Assembly (NCBI GenBank): GCA_964438715.1
Contig: CAYTLQ010000143.1
Coordinates: forward strand, 1-32,238
Length of the DNA stretch: 32,238 nucleotides
Source of the DNA: CAYTLQ01 sp964438715
Lineage (GTDB): Bacteria > Bacteroidota > Ignavibacteria > Ignavibacteriales > Ignavibacteriaceae
Direction: 5' to 3'
Below the pieces are notes generated by a model. It made no database searches. It was not told the DNA's origin and saw only the letters and a program-made list of their open reading frames with translations. Below, piece by piece: positions 6,229-13,706 of this stretch (positions are counted from its first letter, which is position 1; the number at the start of each line of letters is the position of its first letter). The position numbers were made by a program, and so were the translations under genes.

Positions 6229-8286
6229 CTGGAATCATATAATCCGCTTTCGAATTTTTTCTATCCCCGCTCTGTTTGTGTAGCGGGAGCATCATCAAAA
6301 GAAAAATCTATTGGCTATGAGTTATTACGAACAATAAAAAGTTACGGTTACACCGGAAAGATTTTTGCCGTCAATCCAAAGGCTAAGGAAATTCTGGGGT
6401 ATCCGTGTTATCCCGATATACTTTCAATTAACGATGTAATTGATCTTGCTATTATTCTTGTCCCAAAACAATTCGTACCGGAAACTATTGAGCAACTTTT
6501 AGCCAAAGGTGTGAAATCGCTTGTTCTTATTACTGCCGGCTTTAAAGAAACCGGTAAGGAAGGCGAACAAAAAGAAATTGAACTTGTCGGTCGTATCAGG
6601 GAGTCGGGAGCGCATTTGGTTGGGCCAAACTGTATGGGGGTAATAAACAGTTTTAGTACTATCCGGCTTAATGCCACTTTTGTCGCTGAACATCCAAAAG
6701 AAGCGCATTCAGCATTTCTGTCGCAAAGCGGAGCCCTTGGAGCGGCGGTGTTAAATTCTTTGCGTATTTCCGGTGTTTCATTCGGACACTTCGTCAGTGT
6801 AGGAAACAAAGCTGATTTAAATGAAAATGATTTTTTGGAGTTTTGGTTAACTGACGATAATATTACATCTGTTGCGATGTATCTTGAAAGTTTTGTTGAC
6901 GGCATAACACTGTTGCGAAAATATCGCTCAGGTATGACAACGAAGCCCCTTGTTATTGTTAAAGGGGGCAGGACTTCCGGAGGAATGAGAGCGGCTTCTT
7001 CACATACAGGCGCTCTCGGAAGCAGTGATCGTGTTGTTGATTCCCTTCTCAGACAATTTGGTGTTATACGCGCATATGATATTGACGAAATGTTCAATAC
7101 ACTTAAGGGATTCGAATATTTTCCGTTACCTGCCGGAAATCGTATTGGCGTTGTTACTAATGCGGGTGGTCCTGCAATTCTATGTGTTGATGCACTGGAA
7201 AAAGCCGGCTTGGTAATTACTGATCCTTCGACCGATACCAAAAGCCGACTTCGAGAATTTGTCCATCCCGAGGGCAGTGTAAATAATCCGGTTGATTTAC
7301 TCCCCGGTGGAACCGCCGACCAATATAAAAAATCCGTCGAATTGCTCATTGCCGACGAAAATATCGATGCCGTTGTTTCAATCTTTGTTGAACCTGTCAT
7401 GGTTCCAGCTCTTCCCGTTATTGAAGCAGTAAACAGTATTACATCTACTAAGCCCGTTTATCAGGTTGCCTTACCTCTTCCTGAGTTCTGGCAAAATTAC
7501 GAAACACAATCACGATTCGGGATTCCCATATTCAGAAGAGTAGAGGATCCTGCACGGGTTATTGCAAATTTACTTGCCTTTAGGAACAGAGATAAATCTG
7601 AAGGGCTCCTGCCAAAAGATACTATTAGAACCGCTGTCAGGAATTCATTTCTGGACACCAATGAAATTGCATCTATTATGAATAAATACGGTTTGCCACT
7701 TGTTGAGTCTCAGGTTATTCCCGCCGCCGGAACTGAAAACTATAAAGAGAAACTTAACTACCCCGTTGTTGTAAAAGGAATTGCAAATGGCATTACGCAT
7801 AAGTCTGATAAAAATCTTGTACGACTTAATATCCGGAATGCACATGAGCTTCTTGAAGTTTGCACATCAATGACTACAGAAGCAATTGAGCAAGGATTTA
7901 CTATCAACTCTTTTCTCGTTCAGCCGTTTATTCAGACCCGTTTTGAATTATTGTTAGGCGGTTTCCGAGATCCCTCGTTCGGACCGGTGCTGATGTTTGG
8001 ATCCGGCGGAAAATATGTGGAAGCCATCAACGATACAGCAATGTGTTCCGCATTTCTTACTGAGAGAGATATTTATCATCTAATTGATAGCGTTGCTATT
8101 GGCAGGTTACTCAAAGGCGTGCGTGGCGAAACTCCGGCAGATTTGGTTACACTGCATTCAATTATTAAAAGCACAGCACAAATGTTTCTCGATTTTCCCG
8201 CTTTGCTTGAATTTGATATGAATCCGCTTATTCTGACAACCGGCGGTGAATATGTTTGTGTGGATGTTCGTATGAAAGTTCAATAA
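6229..8286 (+). CDS. ADP-forming acyl/acetyl-CoA synthetase (fused alpha-beta), apparent CTG start
   Basis: About 685 residues, the length of fused ADP-forming acetate-CoA ligases. Order: CoA-binding Rossmann domain (about 8-100, with SVCVAGASSKEKSIGYELL), succinyl-CoA-ligase-like domains (GPNCMG at 132-137; SQSGALG at 165-171), the phosphohistidine loop SSHTGALG with His259, then an ATP-grasp domain from about 470 (GSGGKYVEA) ending DMNPLIL. It interconverts an acyl-CoA plus ADP and Pi with the free acid, CoA and ATP. The domain clearly extends upstream of the first GTG (6511), but between the in-frame TGA at 6211 and 6511 there is no ATG, GTG or TTG. CTG 6229, 8 nt after the asparaginase stop, gives the right N-terminus (ESYNPLSNFFYPRS). 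A sequencing error at that base is an alternative. It converges on the glycosyltransferase gene with 6 bp between. Confidence 0.88.
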   Translation: MESYNPLSNFFYPRSVCVAGASSKEKSIGYELLRTIKSYGYTGKIFAVNPKAKEILGYPCYPDILSINDVIDLAIILVPKQFVPETIEQLLAKGVKSLVLITAGFKETGKEGEQKEIELVGRIRESGAHLVGPNCMGVINSFSTIRLNATFVAEHPKEAHSAFLSQSGALGAAVLNSLRISGVSFGHFVSVGNKADLNENDFLEFWLTDDNITSVAMYLESFVDGITLLRKYRSGMTTKPLVIVKGGRTSGGMRAASSHTGALGSSDRVVDSLLRQFGVIRAYDIDEMFNTLKGFEYFPLPAGNRIGVVTNAGGPAILCVDALEKAGLVITDPSTDTKSRLREFVHPEGSVNNPVDLLPGGTADQYKKSVELLIADENIDAVVSIFVEPVMVPALPVIEAVNSITSTKPVYQVALPLPEFWQNYETQSRFGIPIFRRVEDPARVIANLLAFRNRDKSEGLLPKDTIRTAVRNSFLDTNEIASIMNKYGLPLVESQVIPAAGTENYKEKLNYPVVVKGIANGITHKSDKNLVRLNIRNAHELLEVCTSMTTEAIEQGFTINSFLVQPFIQTRFELLLGGFRDPSFGPVLMFGSGGKYVEAINDTAMCSAFLTERDIYHLIDSVAIGRLLKGVRGETPADLVTLHSIIKSTAQMFLDFPALLEFDMNPLILTTGGEYVCVDVRMKVQ

Positions 8287-8292
8287 AAAATT

Positions 8293-9429
8293 TCAGATTT
8301 CGGACAGCAGTCGGATTAATGTCGGCTCATACTTTTCCCAATTATAATAATTCCGTGATAGTACAAGCGCCTGCTGACTGTGTTGTTCATGCAATTCCGG
8401 GTTATTGTGATAGAACTCTATTCTTTGTACAACAGCCTCCGTGTTATCGGGATGAACTTTGAATATACATTCCGGCAGAGGCTCTACTTCTTTCAACGCA
8501 TCAATATCACTGTAAATGCTTGGTTTTCCGACTGCCAGATAATCAAATATTTTTATGGGCAAAGAATTATTATAAATAAAATTTTTATCTCGTAAATCCA
8601 GAAATACATCTGCCTCTGATAATTTCTGAAGAAATTCTTCGTAGGATAACCTTCCGGTTATTATCAATTCCACCTGAGAACCTGCTTCGAGCATTTTCGG
8701 TAACAATCTGTCTGAATCAATAGTCCTGATAAATTCGCCTATTACCAATAACCGAAGTTTTACCTGTGGATTTCTCTTCCCAAACTCCAGACCGGCATTA
8801 ATAAACCGACGAAATCCGCGTTCTTCGCTTAAAATACCGGTAAAACATAATGTTAACGAATCCGGTTGTAGCCGTCGGAAAGGCGTTTTGTTCAACAGTG
8901 CTAACACCGGAAAATAAGGAACATACCAATAAGGTTTTCCGGGTGCAAGTAAACGATAACGCTGAAGCTTACGGCTCTCACCATAAATAAACCCATCCAC
9001 CAGCCGGACAGCAATGAAGAGAAGAAGATATAGGAGCGGAGCGAAAAAGAACCGGGCACTTCGCGATTTTTTCATAAGCACATTTTCAGGATACCATTCA
9101 GTAATATCAAGTAGTATTTTGGCATCAGTTTTATGAAAAAACCGGTATCGTACCGAAGGAAACAACGGCATAACTTCTGAACTGATTATTATATCCGGTT
9201 GTATATTGGAAAGTAGTTTATAAATTTTTTTGTGCCTTTGTTTTCGCGATAATAAAGAGCCGTCAAAACACTGAAAGCGAATACCATCTTCCTCACCCGT
9301 CTTTGATGCGTATGAGGAGATAATTGTAACTTTGTTACCGGCACTACAAAGAGATTTTCCGATTTTATGAAAAATTCTCTCATCGGTTGGAGGATGACCC
9401 GATGAAAGGAGAACAATATTTTTATTCAT
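8293..9429 (-). CDS. Glycosyltransferase, GT4/family 1 type
   Basis: 378 residues with two Rossmann-like halves of the GT-B fold. The N-terminus reads IVLLSSGHPPTDERIFHKIGKSL, the typical acceptor-domain start of GT4 enzymes handling surface polysaccharides. A hydrophobic stretch near 130-150 (PLLYLLLFIAVRLVDGFIYG) suggests membrane association. The C-terminal donor domain has LCFTGILSEERGF, a GRLSYEEF segment and PIKIFDYLAVGKPSIYS, matching the usual sugar-nucleotide-binding region where E-x7-E glutamates sit; here the first position is KIFD-type. Likely transfers a sugar in LPS, capsule or exopolysaccharide synthesis. It is divergent from the GT9 gene with only 11 bp between start codons. 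Sugar and acceptor are unknown. Confidence 0.85.
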   Translation of the reverse strand: MNKNIVLLSSGHPPTDERIFHKIGKSLCSAGNKVTIISSYASKTGEEDGIRFQCFDGSLLSRKQRHKKIYKLLSNIQPDIIISSEVMPLFPSVRYRFFHKTDAKILLDITEWYPENVLMKKSRSARFFFAPLLYLLLFIAVRLVDGFIYGESRKLQRYRLLAPGKPYWYVPYFPVLALLNKTPFRRLQPDSLTLCFTGILSEERGFRRFINAGLEFGKRNPQVKLRLLVIGEFIRTIDSDRLLPKMLEAGSQVELIITGRLSYEEFLQKLSEADVFLDLRDKNFIYNNSLPIKIFDYLAVGKPSIYSDIDALKEVEPLPECIFKVHPDNTEAVVQRIEFYHNNPELHEQHSQQALVLSRNYYNWEKYEPTLIRLLSEI

Positions 9430-9440
9430 TTATTCAAATA

Positions 9441-10445
9441 ATGCCACGATTTATTATATCCCGCCCCGATAGACTGGGCGATGTTACGCTTTCTACTGCC
9501 ATACCACGGATACTGAAGGAAAACTTCCCGGATGCTTATGTCGCAGTGCTTGTACGGCAATATGCCTCTGCTATTTATGAACATAATCCATTTGTTGATG
9601 AAATATTACTGTACGATGATAACGGAACATTCAGAGATTTTATTAAAAATCTTTCCGCCATCCGAAGAAAAAAATTCGATTTCGCTTTTTCACTACTACC
9701 GAATGAGCGGATAAACTGGCTGTTTTTTGCCGCCGGAATTAAAAACAGGATCGGCGTCGGTCATAAATTCTATCAGTTTATAACAAATACAAAAAGCGTT
9801 TACCGTCGAAAATACGAAATTCCACGCAGTGAAGCCGACTATTGCTATGATTTTTTACGCAAAATTGGCATTAATCCCGGTGCCCCTATCTGCGAAATTT
9901 ATCTCACAGATAATGAAAAACAGCACTCTGTTTCACTACGAAATAAAATAGCTCCTAATGGTGAAAAGATTATTGGCATTCATTACTCCAGCGGAAACTC
10001 TGCACCTAATATGCCCGTGCAAGAGTATGCACGGCTTGCACGCTATTTACTGAATGTAAATAACTTAAAATTGATAATAACGGATAAAGATATTCCACCT
10101 GAAATGAATGATCTGCCTAAAGAAATTTTTGTTAATGCCGGTATTCCACTCCGTGCATCAATTGTTAACATTGCCGCCTGTGATTTGTTAATTTCCGGTA
10201 GTACCGGACCAATGCATATTGCTGCGGCATTGAAAGTAAAAACACTTTCTGTATTCTGCCCCTTACCGGCTTGCGAGCCGGCGCTATGGGGACCAGTCGG
10301 AAATGAGGCTCATTTTATTCTGCCCGAAAAAGAGTATTGTGCTACAAAATGTCCCGGAGACCCTAAAAAATGCAGTTTTGTTGGTGAAGGTGGAATACAG
10401 GCAGATACTGTTCTGAAAAATATTTATTCGCTTTTTGGGGAGTAG
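9441..10445 (+). CDS. Glycosyltransferase family 9 (heptosyltransferase-like)
   Basis: 334 residues from ATG 9441. This start gives MPRFIISRPDRLGDVTLSTAIPR, the characteristic GT9 N-terminus (I..P..iGD.ll..p.l..lk); an upstream in-frame start at 9387 would overlap the divergent gene and add nothing family-like. Further landmarks are FAFSLLPNERINWLFFAAGIKNRIG, IIGIHYSSGN, and the donor-site STGPMHIAAAL region near residue 255, followed by a cysteine-rich C-terminal CATKCPGDPKKC. GT9 enzymes add heptose (or related sugars) to the lipid A-core on the cytoplasmic face of the inner membrane. The next gene, glycerate kinase, begins 7 nt after its stop. Family firm; heptose as donor is inferred. Confidence 0.88.
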   Translation: MPRFIISRPDRLGDVTLSTAIPRILKENFPDAYVAVLVRQYASAIYEHNPFVDEILLYDDNGTFRDFIKNLSAIRRKKFDFAFSLLPNERINWLFFAAGIKNRIGVGHKFYQFITNTKSVYRRKYEIPRSEADYCYDFLRKIGINPGAPICEIYLTDNEKQHSVSLRNKIAPNGEKIIGIHYSSGNSAPNMPVQEYARLARYLLNVNNLKLIITDKDIPPEMNDLPKEIFVNAGIPLRASIVNIAACDLLISGSTGPMHIAAALKVKTLSVFCPLPACEPALWGPVGNEAHFILPEKEYCATKCPGDPKKCSFVGEGGIQADTVLKNIYSLFGE

Positions 10446-10452
10446 AATAAAG

Positions 10453-11583
10453 TTGTCGTCGCACAATATTCTTGTGGCATTTAATAGCTTTAAAGAATGT
10501 GCGGATTCACTTACCGTTTGTACAAATTTTGCCTCCGCTCTTGCCGGTTACATTAAATCACAGCCTGTTATTTTTCCAATTTCCGATGGCGGCGATGGTT
10601 TTAGAAGTGTTTGTAGCATTAATACAGAGCACATCGTCAGGGAATATACTATTCCCCGCATCTATGATGGCAAGGCAATAAGTATCCCGGTAAACTACAT
10701 ACCATCATCCGGTACAGTTATAATAGAATCGGCAGAGGTAATAGGATTAAAACTGGCACCGCCGCATGTACGCAATCCGATATACTGTAACTCCGAAGCT
10801 CTTGGTATCCTCCTGCATCAAATTGATAGAGAGAACCGGTCAGGTAACCTGACTGTTAATACTGTTATTATTGGAATTGGCGGAACGGCGACAAATGATA
10901 TGGGACTCGGCGCCGCTTCAGTATTTGGCTTGCGGCTATTCTCGGGAGAAAATGAACTTGGTGTTTTTCCTGCAAATTTTATTAAGGCAGATACAATAGT
11001 ATTTCCATCAGAAAACCTCTCTTTTACCCTAAAATTAATTCCGGATGTTATTGCGGCGCTTTATGGTGAAAATGGTTGTACAAGAATTTTTTCACCACAA
11101 AAAGGCGCTTCCCACCTTGATGTCGGGTTAATGGAGGCCGGATTCCGGCATTTATCCGCATTTCTTCAGCAAAGCGGAAAATTGAAATACCCAACAGAAG
11201 AATGCGGCGCCGGCGGTGGTCTCACCGTCGGACTTTCTCTCTTAGGACAAACGGAATTAGAGTTTTCTGAAGCCTTCGTTCTGAAAACTCTTGGCGGAAC
11301 AGAAAAAATTGCCAGTTGTGATATCGTAATAACCGGCGAAGGTAAGTTTGATGAGCAATCATTTATGAATAAAGCAACAGGAATTGTTTTGCGTGAGGCG
11401 AAACGATTAGAGAAAAAAGTATTCCTTATTTGCGGGAGTTTTGAACTTGATGTGCTCCGTAAACTTCCCTCCGATATTACTACAATATCTCTATCATCAT
11501 TTTACAACTCTGTTCCGGAAACAATACAAAACTTCAGTGAAGCTCTGCAAAAGTCAGCTAAAATACTCAGCGAATCACTGTAA
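10453..11583 (+). CDS. Glycerate 2-kinase
   Basis: 376 residues from TTG 10453. The TTG is chosen because GGGGAG (10437-10442) lies about 10 nt upstream and the N-terminus SSHNILVAFNSFKECADSL then aligns with the family start (ILIAPDSFKG); another TTG at 10435 would overlap the GT9 end. Family motifs in order: ISDGGDGF, a GIGGTATNDMGLGAASVFGL loop, GAGGGLTVGLSLLG, and DIVITGEGKFDEQSFMNKATG. These define the type 1 glycerate kinase (GckA/GlxK) family, which phosphorylates D-glycerate, usually to 2-phosphoglycerate, feeding glycolysis. The overlap-like spacing with the GT9 gene suggests cotranscription without an obvious functional link. Family assignment is firm. Confidence 0.9.
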   Translation: MSSHNILVAFNSFKECADSLTVCTNFASALAGYIKSQPVIFPISDGGDGFRSVCSINTEHIVREYTIPRIYDGKAISIPVNYIPSSGTVIIESAEVIGLKLAPPHVRNPIYCNSEALGILLHQIDRENRSGNLTVNTVIIGIGGTATNDMGLGAASVFGLRLFSGENELGVFPANFIKADTIVFPSENLSFTLKLIPDVIAALYGENGCTRIFSPQKGASHLDVGLMEAGFRHLSAFLQQSGKLKYPTEECGAGGGLTVGLSLLGQTELEFSEAFVLKTLGGTEKIASCDIVITGEGKFDEQSFMNKATGIVLREAKRLEKKVFLICGSFELDVLRKLPSDITTISLSSFYNSVPETIQNFSEALQKSAKILSESL

Positions 11584-11662
11584 TTCTTTACACAAGCTGT
11601 TTTAGAAACAAACTTTTATGAGTTATTCATGTTAAGAGTCATTACGAATCATCATTTTTACC

Positions 11663-11693
11663 TTTATAAATCTTACAAATATCTTTATTTTTG
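11663..11693 (+). promoter_or_regulatory. Candidate promoter of tRNA-Arg
   Basis: TTTA at 11663-11666, a 19-nt spacer, and TATTTTTG at 11686-11693 fit the Bacteroidota -33/-7 pattern with one mismatch in the -33 box. The mature tRNA begins 12 nt after the -7 box. Confidence 0.5.
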
Positions 11694-11705
11694 ATATTTG
11701 AATAT

Positions 11706-11780
11706 GCCCCGGTAGCTCAGCATGGATAGAGCGACGGTTTCCTAAACCGCAGGTCGGAAGTTCGAATCTTCTCCGGGGTA
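11706..11780 (+). tRNA. tRNA-Arg (anticodon CCT)
   Basis: 75 nt. Acceptor arm GCCCCGG pairs with CCGGGGT (first pair G-U), discriminator A. D arm GCTC/GAGC. Anticodon stem ACGGT/ACCGC (outermost pair A-C mismatched) closes loop TTCCTAA, giving anticodon CCT. T arm GGAAG/CTTCT with loop TTCGAAT. CCA is not encoded. A copy of its 3' half lies 24 bp downstream. Confidence 0.93.
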
Positions 11781-11803
11781 CTACTTTCTCCTTCTTTTCG
11801 TTT

Positions 11804-11839
11804 CGGTTTCCTAAACCGCAGGTCAGAAGTTCAAATTCT
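11804..11839 (+). repeat. Duplicated 3'-half fragment of tRNA-Arg
   Basis: CGGTTTCCTAAACCGCAGGT.. at 11804 repeats 11735-11755 exactly for 21 nt (anticodon arm and variable loop) and continues with scattered mismatches through the T arm (GAAGTTC, then AAT). It cannot fold as a whole tRNA. Such partial copies typically arise when an integrating element uses a tRNA 3' end as attachment site, or by slippage/duplication. No integrase gene is in the window. Confidence 0.8.
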
Positions 11840-12199
11840 ATTTAAACCGAATCATGCATTAAAAATTGGAATTGTGGTGTCAATATCCAGAAGATTGCGA
11901 AACAGTCCATCAATCCCCCCCTTTTCTTTACTTGTACCGACATTATTAACACTTCCTTCCTTGCTTTCTCACTATCCAACTTTCTATTGGAATGTTTTTG
12001 AAATATAATGTGCCATTTGCATTGATATTTCATCTTTCAACATCTCCACCCTGAATAATGCCATTAGATAATCTGCTAACAAAGCAAACCTGAACAAAAT
12101 CCGTCTGTCAGTGAATACCAAAAAATGTTATCTCTAAAGGCAATCAAGTACTTAATTCCGGAAAACTTGCTGTTACTGTTTGAAAAGCGATAAATAGCT
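11840..12199. other. Intergenic stretch between the tRNA fragment and tRNA-Lys promoter
   Basis: About 360 bp with no supportable gene. A 63-codon minus-strand frame (11842-12033) has no family resemblance or clear ribosome-binding site. A run of C at about 11913-11919 is the only local oddity. It could be the residue of an element once bounded by the tRNA-Arg fragment. Confidence 0.5.
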
Positions 12200-12230
12200 T
12201 TTGGCAGGTGAACGAAATTCATTATTTTTG
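12200..12230 (+). promoter_or_regulatory. Bacteroidota-type promoter of tRNA-Lys
   Basis: TTTG (12200-12203), exactly 19 nt, then TATTTTTG (12223-12230) is a full match to the TTTG-N19-TAnnTTTG consensus. The mature tRNA starts 5 nt later, so the transcript would begin at or very near the tRNA 5' end. Confidence 0.75.
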
Positions 12231-12234
12231 CTGT

Positions 12235-12310
12235 GCACCCTTAGCTCAGCTGGTAGAGCAGTAGACGCTTAATCTATTGGTCGGGGGTTCGAGTCCCCCA
12301 GGGTGCACCA
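12235..12310 (+). tRNA. tRNA-Lys (anticodon CTT) with G at position 33
   Basis: 76 nt with encoded CCA (12308-12310). Acceptor GCACCCT/AGGGTGC is perfect, D arm GCTC/GAGC, T arm GGGGG/CCCCC with loop TTCGAGT. Anticodon stem GTAGA/TCTAT (outer G-U) closes loop CGCTTAA. The anticodon by position is CTT (Lys) and the flanking sequence resembles bacterial tRNA-Lys, but position 33, almost always U, is G. All other determinants look functional. Confidence 0.9.
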
Positions 12311-12433
12311 GAAAAAAAATCAGCAGTTTATAACTAAAGGAAAACCAATCGTTCCCTGCTCCTGAGGCAGCCTTCTTCGATTTGTGCTGAATTTATTTAC
12401 TTTAATAGAAAATTCTCCCAAAGGATAATTTGT

Positions 12434-13237
12434 ATGTTTTCAAAAAAAAGGCATGGTTCCTATTCAGGCGGCCGTGGAAAAAAATCTTCTTCACCGTCTG
12501 GTAAAAAGAGCCGTATTAATACCATAACACCGGGTGTATTTCAGAAAACGGATGAAAGCGACGGTTTTGAAGCTAATTTCAATCGGGAAGAAAACAATGT
12601 ATCAGGTTTTGCATACAACTTCGAGAAAAAAGAGCGCAGATCATTCAGTTCAAAATCCGGCGGTGGTAGAAAATTTAAGGATACCGGTTTTACAACAAAA
12701 AAGAATGGCGGACGATTCGGGAAATCGGTAAAATCTTCCTCCGGAAAGTCGAAAAAAGGATCTTCGCTACGCGATAAAGAGTGGGATAGAGAAAAACCTG
12801 AGTATGCGTACCGCAGAGACAATAAATATGTAAAGAATGATGAGAGAGAAAAAAAATTTCGCGGTTTTTCGCATGATGATGAAAATAAACCTCCCCGTGC
12901 AAAGAAACGAAATGAAAAATACAATCCCGGTAATTTTGTAGATTTTTCCAACAACTCCGACAATGATTCTACCGCTTTCACTGACCTTCAGACTACACCC
13001 GAAAAGAAACTTTACCCCACTGAAACAATTTTCTCCATAGAATCCTTGCAGATTCCTGAACATCTTATGGACGAAGGACGAATTGTTTTTGGTTCGAAAA
13101 CTAACTTTAAAAACTGGCTTATGATTCCAAATGCTTCCTTAGGTAATATTGCACCGGCGACTTTACTTAATAATAAAGAAGGAAGAAAAATTATTGAAGA
13201 TGAGCTAATGAGGATTTCTTTCGGAGTATTTGCATGA
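12434..13237 (+). CDS. Antitoxin of a RES system: MbcA/ParS-type C-terminus on a disordered basic N-terminal region
   Basis: 267 residues; ATG 12434 is preceded at 8 nt by AAAGGA. Residues 1 to about 195 are low complexity: Lys/Arg, Ser, Gly and Asp/Glu-rich with scattered Phe, for example SYSGGRGKKSSSPSGKK and SSKSGGGRKFKD, and no predicted fold. Residues 200-267 match the toxin-binding domain of Xre/MbcA/ParS antitoxins (DUF2384): EGRIVFGSKTNFKNWL, IPNASLGNIAPATLL, EGRKIIEDELMRISFGVFA. The stop overlaps the RES toxin start (ATGA), the usual antitoxin-toxin arrangement. Antitoxins of this family normally carry an N-terminal Xre-like helix-turn-helix for autoregulation; none is visible. The N-terminal part instead resembles the basic tails of RNA helicases and other nucleic-acid-binding proteins. 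Antitoxin role: strong inference; role of the tail: unknown. Confidence 0.8.
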   Translation: MFSKKRHGSYSGGRGKKSSSPSGKKSRINTITPGVFQKTDESDGFEANFNREENNVSGFAYNFEKKERRSFSSKSGGGRKFKDTGFTTKKNGGRFGKSVKSSSGKSKKGSSLRDKEWDREKPEYAYRRDNKYVKNDEREKKFRGFSHDDENKPPRAKKRNEKYNPGNFVDFSNNSDNDSTAFTDLQTTPEKKLYPTETIFSIESLQIPEHLMDEGRIVFGSKTNFKNWLMIPNASLGNIAPATLLNNKEGRKIIEDELMRISFGVFA

Positions 13238-13701
13238 TTGTCTATAGCATTGTTAAAGATCGGTTTTCAGGCGAGTTGAATCCTGAAGCGGCATCAAAAG
13301 CGCCCGGCAGATGGAACTCTGAAGGCACGGAGATGATATACACCTGTGAAAACCCTGCACTATGTATTCTTGAACTTATGGTTCATACGCCGCTTGATTT
13401 TGTTCCTGCCGATTACAGCCTTCTGGAAATTTCTGTCCCCGATGAACCGTTAGCTATTATTGAAAGAAATGCTATTCCCCGGGAGTGGAACAAACCGGAG
13501 TCTATTGAAACATTAAAGAAAATCGGTGATAATTTTATTTCAGAAAATACCCATGTAGCATTAAAGGTGCCATCGTTTGTTGCCCCTTCAAGTTTCAATT
13601 ACCTTCTTAACCCTGCTCATCCCGCCGCTTCCAAAATTGAAGTGGTTTCATCCACGGAATTCAAATTCGATGAGCGGCTTTTTCGTTTCCACATCTCATA
13701 A
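13234..13701 (+). CDS. RES-domain toxin (putative NAD+-degrading)
   Basis: 155 residues, the size of a compact RES domain. The conserved polar residues that name the family are present: Arg26 in APGRWNSEG, Tyr36 in MIYTCENP, Glu47 in CILELMVH, and Ser114 in LKVPSFVAP, followed by NYLLNPAHP at 122-130. RES proteins paired with Xre/MbcA antitoxins are toxins that consume NAD+ (glycohydrolase or phosphorylase activity) and stop growth; the domain fold resembles ADP-ribosyltransferases. The start overlaps the antitoxin stop by ATGA, so its translation is coupled to that of the antitoxin. All core residues appear intact, so the toxin is probably functional. A GNAT gene follows after 5 nt. Confidence 0.92.
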   Translation: MIVYSIVKDRFSGELNPEAASKAPGRWNSEGTEMIYTCENPALCILELMVHTPLDFVPADYSLLEISVPDEPLAIIERNAIPREWNKPESIETLKKIGDNFISENTHVALKVPSFVAPSSFNYLLNPAHPAASKIEVVSSTEFKFDERLFRFHIS

Positions 13702-13706
13702 GATTC

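Noticed and set aside
6408..7400. A 330-codon open frame on the minus strand opposite the acyl-CoA synthetase
   Set aside because: It lies wholly antisense to a gene with clear catalytic motifs, has no family features and is Ser/Thr/Pro-rich as expected from reverse-complement reading.
11842..12033. 63-codon minus-strand frame between the tRNAs
   Set aside because: No ribosome-binding site, no domain, and flanked by tRNA debris.
12541..13063. Minus-strand frames opposite the antitoxin low-complexity region
   Set aside because: The repetitive Lys/Ser/Gly codons produce open antisense frames; the plus strand has the ribosome-binding site, the domain and the operon overlap.
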